Origin: an uncultured Ruminococcus sp.
GTDB lineage: Bacteria > Bacillota_A > Clostridia > Oscillospirales > Ruminococcaceae
Direction of reading: 5' to 3'
DNA length: 64,000 nucleotides
Assembly: GCA_900315975.1 (NCBI GenBank)
Contig: ONBA01000002.1
Location: forward strand, 62,001-126,000
The notes under the pieces are model-generated. The model made no database searches. It worked only from the letters and a program-made list of their open reading frames with translations, and was not told the DNA's origin. The translations under genes were made by a program, and so were the position numbers. Positions 55,703 to 64,000 of this stretch are shown one piece after another; the first letter of the stretch is position 1; the number at the start of each line of letters is the position of its first letter.

Positions 55703-57283
55703 ATGAATGGATTCTTGAAATGGTTTTTTGCATTCATGTCTGAAATGCTTAAAGGCTATGCCGAGATAGTAAAAGGTATAGGACGAGGTTTCAGGCAGAT
55801 ATTTGATATAAAAAATTACATAACTATCTTCAAAACTTATTCCACTGATTTCAGCGCTGTGAGCTGGATACTTGCTGTGCTCTCGATAATAATCGTTGTG
55901 GCGATATACGTTCTTATCCTTGCGATTATAATTCTCGCAATAAGAAAGTATCTCCGCTTCAGACATTCTATCGTAAGCAATGAGGACCTCCTTGAAGAGA
56001 TATCACTCCTTCAGAGACAGGTTCTCAAAATGACGAAGGAAAAAGACGAGATAATGGCAATGAAGGTAGCACAGATGGGACTGCCTGCCGGTTCAGGAGC
56101 ACTTTCGCTTGCTGACGGTCAGACTGCTTTTGAAGGCGGCGAAGGAGGCGGCGAAGCTGCCGCATCTGTCGGAACAGTCGAGGACGGTGTTGTTCAGACT
56201 ACCGACTTCCGCTTCTCGAAACTCATCGAGGTCGATACCTTCTACAAGACCTATACTCCGCCCGAATATGATAACGAGATATCTCTTGAGGGCATAGTTG
56301 ACAGATTCAGAAACTTTGCCTGCTCACGAATGCACCTGTACTATGAGCCGAAGACTATCCGCCTTTTCCTCGCGGGTATGGCTTCAACAAAGCTTATTAT
56401 CCTACAGGGTATCTCCGGTACCGGTAAAACTTCACTTCCATATTCGTTCGGTAAGTTCTTACAGGTTGACACAACTATCGCATCGGTACAGCCTTCATGG
56501 CGTGACCGTACCGAGCTTTTCGGCTACTTCAACGAATTTACAAAAAACTTCAACGAGACAGAAGTATTAAAGCGTATCTACTCGTCAAACTACAACAATG
56601 ATATCAATCTTATCCTCCTCGATGAGATGAATATCGCGCGTGTTGAGTACTACTTTGCGGAAATGCTCTCAATTCTCGAAATGCCTAACGCTGACGAGTG
56701 GGAGCTTGACATCGTTCCTAACGTGTGGAGTACCGACCCTGTCAAGCTCGACAAGGGTAAGATAGTTATCCCGCAGAATATATGGTATATCGGTACAGCG
56801 AACAACGATGACTCGACCTTCGCTATCTCCGATAAGGTTTACGACCGTGCTCAGCCTATCAACCTCGATTCAAAGGGCGTAGCTTTCGATGCACCTGACA
56901 CTCCGCCGATGAACCTCGGCTTCGACCACCTCGACCAGCTTTTCCATGAAGCATTCGACAAGTACCCGATATCGCAGGAAAACCTCAAGAAGATACAGCA
57001 GCTCGACCTTTGGGTAATCGAGAAACTGCGTGTAGCTTTCGGTAACCGTATCCTCAAGCAGATGAACCTGTTTGTACCCGTATACGTAGCCTGCGGCGGT
57101 GACGAGCTCGACGGCATAGATTACGTACTTGCAACCAAGATATTCAGAAAGTTTGAGTCACTCAACCTCGCAATGCTCCGTGAAGAGCTCCGCGAACTTT
57201 GTGCGTACATGAACAAGGTATTCGGCAAGAACAAGATGAACGAATCTATTGCTTATCTTGAACGACTTCAGAAACTCTTCTGA
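55703..57283 (+). CDS. Membrane-anchored McrB-like AAA+ ATPase
   Basis: About 526 residues. ATG 55703 is favoured (GGAG 6 bases upstream) over ATG 55691. An N-terminal amphipathic region and a long hydrophobic helix (ILAVLSIIIVVAIYVLILAI, about 55-80) anchor it. A short coiled coil and a Gly/Ala linker follow. The AAA+ core has Walker A GISGTGKTS near 238, Walker B LILLDEMNIAR near 304 and sensor GTANNDDSTF near 364, the exact McrB-type set (D-E-M-N, G-T-x-N). McrB normally binds methylated DNA through an N-terminal domain; that domain is absent and a membrane anchor replaces it. The partner gene follows at 39 bases. It probably remodels or pushes membrane-bound substrates instead of moving DNA. 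Confidence 0.85.
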   Translation: MNGFLKWFFAFMSEMLKGYAEIVKGIGRGFRQIFDIKNYITIFKTYSTDFSAVSWILAVLSIIIVVAIYVLILAIIILAIRKYLRFRHSIVSNEDLLEEISLLQRQVLKMTKEKDEIMAMKVAQMGLPAGSGALSLADGQTAFEGGEGGGEAAASVGTVEDGVVQTTDFRFSKLIEVDTFYKTYTPPEYDNEISLEGIVDRFRNFACSRMHLYYEPKTIRLFLAGMASTKLIILQGISGTGKTSLPYSFGKFLQVDTTIASVQPSWRDRTELFGYFNEFTKNFNETEVLKRIYSSNYNNDINLILLDEMNIARVEYYFAEMLSILEMPNADEWELDIVPNVWSTDPVKLDKGKIVIPQNIWYIGTANNDDSTFAISDKVYDRAQPINLDSKGVAFDAPDTPPMNLGFDHLDQLFHEAFDKYPISQENLKKIQQLDLWVIEKLRVAFGNRILKQMNLFVPVYVACGGDELDGIDYVLATKIFRKFESLNLAMLREELRELCAYMNKVFGKNKMNESIAYLERLQKLF

Positions 57284-57321
57284 TACATACTATTCTGGCA
57301 TCATAAGGCAGGTGAGAACAA

Positions 57322-60297
57322 GTGAAGGGTATATACGACGAATGGTATCGTGAATTTTCCGATTTTGTGGAAGCTTTTGACGACGACGAGGTATATGGCG
57401 CACTTGATTCTCTCATTCATTCAAGCCGCAATACCTTCGCTTTCAACAAGAAAATTATGGAGAAGGCGATCGACGTTTCATGGGTCGAGGCAATTGAAAA
57501 CGGACTCGTCCATGTGGATAACTTCCTGAGAAATCCGCGCCGTACTATCGAAGACGTTGAAGAGGTGGTGCCTATTGCATTGTCAAGGAAAATAACCGTC
57601 GAATCGGTCAAACACCTTGCTCAGCATACCGACCTCATTCAGAGTATAGATAAGCGGTCAGGAAAAATCACACCTTCAAAAATACTCAACGTACACAAGG
57701 AAGAAAGTCTCCTGACGTATGAGAATAAATTCGTCAACACTCTTGTTGACAGGCTCTATATTTTCATAAATACCCGATACGAAAAGCTTGCACAGGTCGC
57801 ACGCGATGAGGAGGTCTACTCCCTCGGATACGATACCGATATCGACGACGGTGCAGGCAGCAAGATGAAGATAGAGCTGAAAATTGAAACTATCGACAGT
57901 CTTGATACGTATGACGATAACGGCTATACGCTATGGCAGCGCGTTGAGAAGCTAAAAAAGGCGATAGAAGGTTACAAGGGGTCGGAGCTTTGTCAGACCC
58001 TCGGTAATACCTACATCCGTCCGCCTGTAATGCGTACCAACGCTATCATGAAAAATGTCGACCTCAAAGCCTGCCTGACACTATGGCAGTATATCGAAAG
58101 CTATGACAAGGTCGGCTACGAGATAAACGTGCAGAATACCGCGGTAAAGCCGCAGCAGGACTACGTAGAGGACTTCTACAAAATGGTCGTGCTGAATCTG
58201 CTGCTTTTCCGCTCATATATGAACACGGACAGTAAGGAAAAACTCGAAACGCTCAAAGAACAAAAGTCGAAAAAGCTTGCACCGAAGTTCCTGAAAAAAT
58301 TTGATAAGGAACTCGCTGCCGATTACAGCGTTTCTGCGGAGGCAACTGCCGGATATATCGCTGCGGACGGCGATTTCAAGCTTGAAAAGAAACTGCCCGC
58401 TGACCTCAACCTCATGTTTGAGGCAATTAACGAGGTCATCGAAATAGAAACTGAATACATCAAGGAACTCGAAAAGCGGCGCAAGGAAGAAGAACGTCTG
58501 CGAATCGAGGAAGAGGAGCGCCGTCTCGAACAGCAGCGTATCGAGGAGGCAAGACAAGCCGAACTCGAACGTCAGCGCCTTGCAAAAGAGGAAGAGGAAC
58601 GCCGCCTTCAGGAAATGCTCGAACAGAAGCGTGCCGAGCAGGAAGCCGAGGAACGGGAACGTCAGCGGCTTGAAGAGGAGCGTCTTGCCCGTCTTGAAGA
58701 GATACGCAAACGCGAAGAGGAAGCCCGCCTGAAACGCGAGGAAGAAGAACGTATCGCTGCCGAGCGAGAGCGTATCGAGCAGAATAAGAAGCTCGCACGT
58801 AATGAACTCGGTGAGGCTGAGGGTATCGGCGAGGAAGAACTCAACAAGGCTCCGGATACCGAAGAGCTCGAAAAAGAAGCCTACGAATCCGTTACCGAAG
58901 AGGAAATCGAGGCTGCAAAGGAAGCTATGGAGGAAACCGGCGAAGAGGAGTCCGAAAACATCGAAGACCCGAGAGCTGTTGCTGCCCGCATGAAACTCGA
59001 ACAGCAGAAGCGCGAAAAGGAACGACTCGAAGCAGAACGTGCTCAGCGCCTGAAAGCAGAGCGTCAGCACTTCGAGAGCAAGCCGTTCAGGGAAATATAC
59101 CGCGAATATTCGTGGAATCCCATTTACGTGCTCATGCGCCTGATAAGACATCTGCTCGCGGTAGTATTCGGCATTATCCCCGAGGATACAGACAATCCGC
59201 TGTATAAACAGATACTTGCTGATAAGAAGGCTGCCCTCGAACAGAAGGAGCGCGAAAAGGAAGAACGCGAGAAAATGGAGGTTTACTACCGCAAGTACGG
59301 CAAGTCCTTCAAGTATAATTTCATGCGCTTTATCAGCGATATGAAGTTCAAGCGCAAGAGACGCAAGGCTGACAAGAATAAGCCGCGTCCGCCGTATACT
59401 CCGCCGGTAAGAACTCCCGAGGAGCAGGCGGCTATCGACAAGGAGATGAAACGGCTCTACAGAGAGTACAGAGTACTCTTCGTTCACAAGGTCGTTCGTG
59501 CTGTAAAAACATGGAAACTCGAACGCAAACAGCTTGAGGAAAGTATCCGTGCAGGTGAGGAAGAAGCTAAGAAGTCTTCTGCACGCGATGCACAGAATAA
59601 GGTCGATGAAGAGGCTGATGATAACTCAAATACTATTGCGAATATCATTGTTTCTGTCATCTCTCTTATCATGGTCGGATTTATTGTGTTTATCATGGTA
59701 AGCTCGGCTAAGGGCAAGGCCGTTAACGTTTTCGGAAGCACTATGCTGAAGGTCGTTACCGGCAGTATGGAGCCTTCTATCAGTACAGGCGACTTCATCA
59801 TTATCAAAAAGGTCGACCCCGATACACTTAAGGAAGGCGACGTTATTTCCTTCTATTCCGAGCAGAGCGACATTTACGGTAAGCTCATAACTCACAGAAT
59901 TGCCGGCAAGACCGATGACGGCAGATTCATCACCCGCGGTGACGCTAATCCCGTCGATGACTCCGTTTCAGTTGACCCCGACAGAATAGTCGGAAAATAT
60001 ATCCGTAAGGCAAGATTCTTTATATGGGTCGATTCATTTACAGATGCGAAGAAGCTTATACTTCTCCTCGTCATGATACCTACGACACTCATCGCTCTGT
60101 ATGAGATGAAGAGCATAGTAAAACTCGGAAGAGAAGTCGCGGAGAAGGAGAAGAAGTCTCCCGAAGAAAAACGCGAGGACGCTATGCGAAAGGCGATAGA
60201 GGCTGAAAAGAAACGACTCGAAGAAATAGGCTATAAGCCTGATGAAAAGGAGGATGCTCTTGAATCAGGAGAAGATAATGAAGAGGAGAATGATTAG
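57322..60297 (+). CDS. Fusion: DUF2357/McrC-like region + coiled coil + signal peptidase I
   Basis: A protein of 991 residues, GTG start. Residues 1-350 resemble the DUF2357/McrC-partner fold (PSKILNVHKEESLLTYENKF near 120-140 is its marker). Residues about 380-600 are a strongly charged Glu/Arg coiled coil. Residues about 770-795 form a membrane helix (NIIVSVISLIMVGFIVFIMV). Then comes a complete ER-type signal peptidase: Ser in VTGSMEPSISTGD near 812, His in KLITHRIAG near 856, RGDANPVDDS near 873, a closing membrane helix and an acidic tail. The McrC nuclease is therefore replaced by a protease. It sits directly after the McrB-like ATPase, the usual order of McrB and McrC. I know of no described protein with this architecture; domain identities are read by eye. 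Confidence 0.8.
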   Translation: MKGIYDEWYREFSDFVEAFDDDEVYGALDSLIHSSRNTFAFNKKIMEKAIDVSWVEAIENGLVHVDNFLRNPRRTIEDVEEVVPIALSRKITVESVKHLAQHTDLIQSIDKRSGKITPSKILNVHKEESLLTYENKFVNTLVDRLYIFINTRYEKLAQVARDEEVYSLGYDTDIDDGAGSKMKIELKIETIDSLDTYDDNGYTLWQRVEKLKKAIEGYKGSELCQTLGNTYIRPPVMRTNAIMKNVDLKACLTLWQYIESYDKVGYEINVQNTAVKPQQDYVEDFYKMVVLNLLLFRSYMNTDSKEKLETLKEQKSKKLAPKFLKKFDKELAADYSVSAEATAGYIAADGDFKLEKKLPADLNLMFEAINEVIEIETEYIKELEKRRKEEERLRIEEEERRLEQQRIEEARQAELERQRLAKEEEERRLQEMLEQKRAEQEAEERERQRLEEERLARLEEIRKREEEARLKREEEERIAAERERIEQNKKLARNELGEAEGIGEEELNKAPDTEELEKEAYESVTEEEIEAAKEAMEETGEEESENIEDPRAVAARMKLEQQKREKERLEAERAQRLKAERQHFESKPFREIYREYSWNPIYVLMRLIRHLLAVVFGIIPEDTDNPLYKQILADKKAALEQKEREKEEREKMEVYYRKYGKSFKYNFMRFISDMKFKRKRRKADKNKPRPPYTPPVRTPEEQAAIDKEMKRLYREYRVLFVHKVVRAVKTWKLERKQLEESIRAGEEEAKKSSARDAQNKVDEEADDNSNTIANIIVSVISLIMVGFIVFIMVSSAKGKAVNVFGSTMLKVVTGSMEPSISTGDFIIIKKVDPDTLKEGDVISFYSEQSDIYGKLITHRIAGKTDDGRFITRGDANPVDDSVSVDPDRIVGKYIRKARFFIWVDSFTDAKKLILLLVMIPTTLIALYEMKSIVKLGREVAEKEKKSPEEKREDAMRKAIEAEKKRLEEIGYKPDEKEDALESGEDNEEEND

Positions 60298-60712
60298 AGC
60301 TATCGTTCTTTTCATACTCACATTCATAGCTTTGCTCGTTTTTATCGGACTGTATATCGACGAGACAAAACGTACTCAGGAAACATATATGAAGCAATAT
60401 AAGGCAAACCTCGGTCACGTTTCCGAGGACATTGCCTCATATCTCGACGGCGAGGGAGATTTTGACCTGCGCTATACCCGTATCGTCAGCGATATGAGCA
60501 GTGCAAATTCGTTTGCATTCCTTATAAAGCGATTCGACGATGAGAAGGTCATCATAAACGAGGTCAATACCTGCGTTATGAAGTATCCGGAGCAGACTAA
60601 GGGTAAACTCGCCGAGCTGAAAACGTCGATAGACGATATCCTCAATGACCTCGACAAGGGGTATACGGAGGCAGATGAATTCGTCAAATCCTTTGATAAA
60701 AAAGGACACTGA
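60260..60712 (+). CDS. Single-pass membrane protein of the export operon (about 150 aa)
   Basis: It overlaps the end of the fusion gene by 38 bases. AAAAGGAGG lies 7 bases before TTG 60260; ATG 60242 and ATG 60278 are alternatives in the same frame. It has a basic start (KRRMIRAI), one membrane helix (VLFILTFIALLVFIGLYI), then about 120 mostly helical residues outside, ending in a charged tail. No family recognised. Tight packing marks it as part of the machine. Confidence 0.65.
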   Translation: MNQEKIMKRRMIRAIVLFILTFIALLVFIGLYIDETKRTQETYMKQYKANLGHVSEDIASYLDGEGDFDLRYTRIVSDMSSANSFAFLIKRFDDEKVIINEVNTCVMKYPEQTKGKLAELKTSIDDILNDLDKGYTEADEFVKSFDKKGH

Positions 60713-60730
60713 CGGGAAGGAGGAACCTAT

Positions 60731-60958
60731 ATGGGCGAAAAAAGACGTCTCAAAAAGGAAATTAAGCTCTGCATGAGCACTATCAAGGAGATAGAGAGAA
60801 AGCGTTCGCGTTCTCAGTCGGCGCTTGTTCAGGCGATCCTGCTTCAGGAACAGCCGGATGAAACTGATGTTGAATGGTTCAACAAGTATACCGGCGAGAT
60901 CACTGCCTGCCGTAATCATATGATAGAATTGCAGAAAAAGCTGAATTCGATTAAATAA
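60731..60958 (+). CDS. Small coiled-coil protein ending the export operon (75 aa)
   Basis: Seventy-five residues, almost entirely helical and charged (KKEIKLCMSTIKEIERKRS), with AAGGAGG before ATG 60731. No membrane segment, so cytosolic. It probably binds the coiled coil of the fusion protein or the ATPase; this is inference from composition and position. Confidence 0.65.
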   Translation: MGEKRRLKKEIKLCMSTIKEIERKRSRSQSALVQAILLQEQPDETDVEWFNKYTGEITACRNHMIELQKKLNSIK

Positions 60959-60960
60959 AG

Positions 60961-60992
60961 AAAAGCCATGGTCTGTATAGACCATGGCTTTT
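60961..60992. terminator. Bidirectional terminator between convergent operons
   Basis: AAAAGCCATGGTCT and AGACCATGGCTTTT form a 14-bp perfect stem around GTAT, with A- and T-runs on both sides, serving the export operon and the minus-strand PrsW operon. Confidence 0.92.
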
Positions 60993-60994
60993 CT

Positions 60995-61738
60995 TTATCG
61001 GTACATTCCGGTGTACATCGGGGGTTCAGACGGTGCATTTATCGGCGAATCTTCGCGCGAGAGCTTGTTTACGACGAGGAATCCGAGTACTGTTACTACC
61101 ACGTAGAATCCCAGGAATATGAGCGTGAAGAACCATGACTGCATGAACAGGCAGAAGTCGTAGAAGCCATGGATAAGCATCGGGAGTACCAGTGATATTA
61201 CGAAGGCGGTAATGGTGAGTCCGACCTTTTTTGAACAGAATGCTTTTTTCGCGATACCGTAGTGATATCCCATGAATACGGCGAATATCATGTGTCCCGG
61301 AACCGACGTAAGCGCTCGGAGTATAGCCGTAGAGAAGCCACCCTGAAAGACGTAGAGTACGTTTTCGAGTGCCGCGAATCCAAGCGAGACCGATACAGCG
61401 TATACTACCGCATCGTAGGTGTAATTGAACTCCTTCGACCACCACGACGTCAGCAGAAGGACTATATATTTACAGCCTTCCTCGGCGAGGGCGACTATGA
61501 AAAAGCTTTCGATGAAGTTGAATACAGGACTGCCCTCGGTGAATACTATACCGAGCACCGCTCCGCCAATGAGTTCAAGTATTGCCGCAGGGATAGTGGT
61601 GAGTGCACCGCCTAAAGCCATCAGCAGAAGCAGTTTCATAGGTTCGGGTTCGACTTTGTCCTTTTTGCGTATATAGAAGAAAAGCAGTACAGCGGGAGCT
61701 AATGCCGCTGAAAGAAGGTATCTTGCTTTAAACATCAT
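60995..61738 (-). CDS. PrsW-family intramembrane protease
   Basis: A protein of 247 residues with about eight membrane helices. The conserved motifs of the PrsW glutamic/metallo family are visible: EEGCKY near 87, GFAALENVLY near 121, PGHMIFAVFMGYHYG near 146 and LIHGFYDF near 190. PrsW starts the cleavage of anti-sigma factors in Bacillus; its target here is unknown. It overlaps the upstream lipoprotein gene by 4 bases, so the two are co-translated. Confidence 0.9.
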   Translation of the reverse strand: MMFKARYLLSAALAPAVLLFFYIRKKDKVEPEPMKLLLLMALGGALTTIPAAILELIGGAVLGIVFTEGSPVFNFIESFFIVALAEEGCKYIVLLLTSWWSKEFNYTYDAVVYAVSVSLGFAALENVLYVFQGGFSTAILRALTSVPGHMIFAVFMGYHYGIAKKAFCSKKVGLTITAFVISLVLPMLIHGFYDFCLFMQSWFFTLIFLGFYVVVTVLGFLVVNKLSREDSPINAPSEPPMYTGMYR

Positions 61739-62430
61739 TTCCTCCCAAGCGATTTGCGCATTTCGGCATTGTTATTGTATTTGTTCTGCGCCTCTGTTAA
61801 AAGCTCAGGCTTTGACTTTATGTACGGGAACTCTCCCTTTTTGACAGAGGGGACATTGATATAGTAAAGGGTATCTCCCTCTGCGTCGGTGAGTTCGATG
61901 TGCATAGCCATACCGCTGAACTTATAATCGCCGCTGTTGAAATCAGCAGCTTTGTCATTTTCGGTGAAGATACACTTATCCGCAATATCGTACAAGACGT
62001 CTGTAGCTTTTGTAATATCGTCATAGGAGCGGACACTCATGTAGATACCGCTCTCAATGCCGTACCAGTCCTTGAAAGTATACTCAAAACCCGAATCGTC
62101 GAGTTTTTTTCTGACTTCTTCATCAGCGAGGAACTTTGAGCATTCGTAGCAGTCAGTGACGCTGTACTTTGCGCCGATGACGACTTCTCGGCTTCCTTTT
62201 CTGACAACGGTTTCAATACCGCTGCTGTCTTTGAAGGTATAGGCTTCAAGCGCAGTATCATCGGAGCTGAACTCACCTGTATAGGTGAAATCCGTTCCGT
62301 AACAGGTCTCCAGGTAGTTTTCAACATACTCTGGTGAAAAGGGGGCGGGCGCGTTATTATTTCCACAGCTGACGAGTGATGCAGATATGCTCAAAAGCGA
62401 AAGAAACATTATGTTTTTACTTTTTAACAT
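61735..62430 (-). CDS. Lipoprotein of unknown function
   Basis: A protein of 231 residues with a clear lipobox LVSCG (Cys22), so it is anchored to the outer face of the membrane. The mature part is mixed alpha/beta without a recognised domain. A four-base overlap with the PrsW gene suggests a shared role, perhaps as a sensor or substrate of the protease. Confidence 0.8.
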   Translation of the reverse strand: MLKSKNIMFLSLLSISASLVSCGNNNAPAPFSPEYVENYLETCYGTDFTYTGEFSSDDTALEAYTFKDSSGIETVVRKGSREVVIGAKYSVTDCYECSKFLADEEVRKKLDDSGFEYTFKDWYGIESGIYMSVRSYDDITKATDVLYDIADKCIFTENDKAADFNSGDYKFSGMAMHIELTDAEGDTLYYINVPSVKKGEFPYIKSKPELLTEAQNKYNNNAEMRKSLGRK

Positions 62431-62473
62431 AGTATCACCTGATAGCGGACTGGGTTAGAGTACGCTTAAAGAA

Positions 62474-63880
62474 TCAGAATTCCATTTTTGCTTCGAGGAA
62501 TGCTACGAGGTCGTCGATAGCGATACGCTCCTGCTGCATTGTATCACGGTCGCGGACAGTTACGCAGTTGTCCTTTTCGATAGTATCGAAGTCAACAGTG
62601 ATGCAGAAGGGAGTACCAATCTCGTCCTCACGGCGGTATCTCTTACCGATAGTACCAGCCTCGTCAAAGTCTACCATGAACTTCTTTGAGAGCATCTCGT
62701 ATACTTCCTCAGCTTTGGGAGTGAGCTTCTTCACGAGGGGAAGAACTGCACACTTGAAAGGAGCGAGAGCAGGGTGGAAACGCATAACTGTACGTGTCTC
62801 CTTCTTCTCATTGCCGTTCTTGTCAGTTGAAACGAGTTCTTCTTCGTCGTAAGCCTCGGTAACAACTGAGAGGAAGAGTCTCTCTACGCCGAGTGAAGGC
62901 TCGATAACGTAAGGAATGTACTTCTCGTTTGTCTCGGGGTCGAAGTATTCGAGCGACTTGCCGCTTGTGTTGATGTGCTGAGTGAGGTCGTAGTCTGTAC
63001 GGTCAGCAACACCCCAGAGTTCGCCCCAGCCGAAGGGGAAGAGGTACTCGAAGTCTGTAGTAGCCTTTGAGTAGAAGCAAAGTTCCTCCTTGTCGTGGTC
63101 ACGGAGACGGATATTCTCCTCTTTGAGACCGAGGCTGAGAAGGAAGTTCTTGCAGTAGCTTCTCCAGTAATCGAACCATTCGAGGTCAGTACCGGGTTTG
63201 CAGAAGAACTCAAGCTCCATCTGCTCGAACTCGCGCACGCGGAAAATGAAGTTTCCGGGAGTTATCTCGTTACGGAATGACTTACCTACCTGAGCAACAC
63301 CGAAAGGTACCTTTTTACGTGTTGTTCTCTGGATATTAGCGAAGTTTACGAAGATACCCTGTGCAGTCTCAGGACGGAGATAAAGCTCAGCCTTGCTGTC
63401 CTCAGTAACACCCTGGAAGGTCTTGAACATGAGGTTGAACTGGCGGATATCTGTGAAATTCTGCTTGCCGCAGTTAGGGCACACTATGTTATGCTCCTTG
63501 ATGTAGTCCATCATCTGCTCGTTGGACCAGCCTGCAACGTTAGTACCGTCGAAGTCCTCGATGAGGTTATCAGCACGGTGACGTGTCTTACATTCCTTGC
63601 AGTCCATGAGGGGGTCGGAGAATCCGCCGATATGACCGGAAGCTACCCATGTCTGGGGATTCATGAGGATAGCAGAATCGAGACCTACGTTGTATTTGTT
63701 CTCCTGAACGAACTTCTTCATCCATGCTCTCTTGATGTTGTTTTTCAGCTCAACGCCGAGCGGACCATAGTCCCATGTATTAGCGAGACCGCCGTAGATC
63801 TCGGAACCGGGATATACGAAACCCTTGGATTTACAAAGGTCAACGATCTTGTCCATAACTTTTTCGTTGTTTTTAAGCAT
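62474..63880 (-). CDS. glyQS: Glycyl-tRNA synthetase, single-chain type
   Basis: A protein of 468 residues, a class II synthetase of the alpha2 (eukaryote/archaea-like) type that many Firmicutes use. Markers: [18 protein letters not shown] at the start, [25 protein letters not shown] (motif region), [11 protein letters not shown] and a C-terminal anticodon-binding domain ending [12 protein letters not shown]. It charges tRNA-Gly; a tRNA-Gly gene lies at the other end of this window. Start ATG 63880, with GAGGTAAG upstream. Confidence 0.96.
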   Translation of the reverse strand: MLKNNEKVMDKIVDLCKSKGFVYPGSEIYGGLANTWDYGPLGVELKNNIKRAWMKKFVQENKYNVGLDSAILMNPQTWVASGHIGGFSDPLMDCKECKTRHRADNLIEDFDGTNVAGWSNEQMMDYIKEHNIVCPNCGKQNFTDIRQFNLMFKTFQGVTEDSKAELYLRPETAQGIFVNFANIQRTTRKKVPFGVAQVGKSFRNEITPGNFIFRVREFEQMELEFFCKPGTDLEWFDYWRSYCKNFLLSLGLKEENIRLRDHDKEELCFYSKATTDFEYLFPFGWGELWGVADRTDYDLTQHINTSGKSLEYFDPETNEKYIPYVIEPSLGVERLFLSVVTEAYDEEELVSTDKNGNEKKETRTVMRFHPALAPFKCAVLPLVKKLTPKAEEVYEMLSKKFMVDFDEAGTIGKRYRREDEIGTPFCITVDFDTIEKDNCVTVRDRDTMQQERIAIDDLVAFLEAKMEF

Positions 63881-63915
63881 TTGACTTACCTCTTTCAGAC
63901 AAAATTATCATTTCT

Positions 63916-63944
63916 ATTTTACATCATAAATGCAGAAAAGTCAA
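63916..63944 (-). promoter_or_regulatory. Promoter of glyQS
   Basis: On the minus strand, TTGACT (63944-63939), 17 bases, TAAAAT (63921-63916), about 35 bases before the start. The short leader leaves no room for a T-box. Confidence 0.75.
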
Positions 63945-64000
63945 TAGGCAATGAGCATATACAGGCGAATGTGTGCGCAGGGCATAGTACTTGCTATTTC

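Noticed and set aside
54995..55966. 323-codon minus-strand frame over the signal peptidase gene
   Set aside because: Antisense of well-supported genes; composition is that of a shadow frame.
58213..59487. 424-codon minus-strand frame inside the fusion gene
   Set aside because: It is the mirror of the Glu/Arg/Lys coiled-coil codons (Leu/Phe/Ser-rich), with no ribosome site.
55703..60297. McrBC-type restriction system
   Set aside because: The ATPase has a membrane anchor and no methylated-DNA-binding domain, and the partner carries a signal peptidase where the nuclease should be. The motif family is kept, the restriction role is not.
1..64000. CRISPR array
   Set aside because: No regularly spaced direct repeats of 23-40 bases with unique spacers were seen; the only short arrays are the iteron-like ones listed.

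Overview
The window looks like the chromosome of a gut Clostridia member, most likely Ruminococcus or a close relative (Oscillospirales). This is inferred from moderate-to-low GC, strong AGGAGGTG ribosome sites with frequent TTG/GTG starts, consensus TTGACA-17-TATAAT promoters, a single-chain glycyl-tRNA synthetase and ER/SipW-type signal peptidases. No rRNA or marker gene fixes the species.

Layout. 0.3-0.6 kb: tRNA-Gly(UCC), tRNA-Arg(UCU), tRNA-His(GUG) with a strong promoter and terminators. 0.9-2.5 kb: CPBP membrane protease plus an XRE regulator. 3.0-18.4 kb: cassette A, with a TasA/camelysin-like secreted protein, a 47-aa membrane peptide, three further small secreted or anchored proteins, and a 3,618-aa secreted beta-helix protein. 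About 18.5-32.1 kb: a higher-GC mobilizable element carrying ParM/ParR-like partition genes, MobC and a MobA/VirD2 relaxase, a CHC2 primase, a D5-type helicase with an iteron-like array, a STAND-type NTPase as cargo, and three tandem large serine recombinases. 32.1-33.4 kb: a broken Rpn-family nuclease gene and a duplicated piece of it. 33.6-47.0 kb: cassette B, a diverged paralogue of cassette A whose first gene has lost its 5' end, ending in a 3,524-aa giant. 47.7-52.7 kb: a minus-strand block (aldo/keto reductase, ICMT-like methyltransferase, orphan antitoxin-like protein, EAL phosphodiesterase, DnaQ-like exonuclease, broken genes). 52.7-53.1 kb: remnants of a third cassette, C. 53.2-61.0 kb: a seven-gene operon with a degenerate EAL protein, a TasA-like protein, a SipW-type signal peptidase, a membrane-anchored McrB-like AAA+ ATPase, a fusion of a DUF2357/McrC-like region with a coiled coil and a second signal peptidase, and two small helpers. 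61.0-63.9 kb: PrsW protease, lipoprotein and glycyl-tRNA synthetase, convergent with the operon.

How it may fit together (inference): cassettes A, B and C encode secreted surface-fibre or adhesin sets. Their small subunits carry the A-W-F signal-peptide signature typical of SipW substrates. The 53-61 kb operon would supply the processing machinery, with an AAA+ motor paired with a peptidase-fused partner in place of the usual McrC nuclease, and with c-di-GMP sensing as a possible control. The combination of McrBC-like architecture with signal peptidase and giant beta-helix proteins is the best candidate here for an undescribed system.
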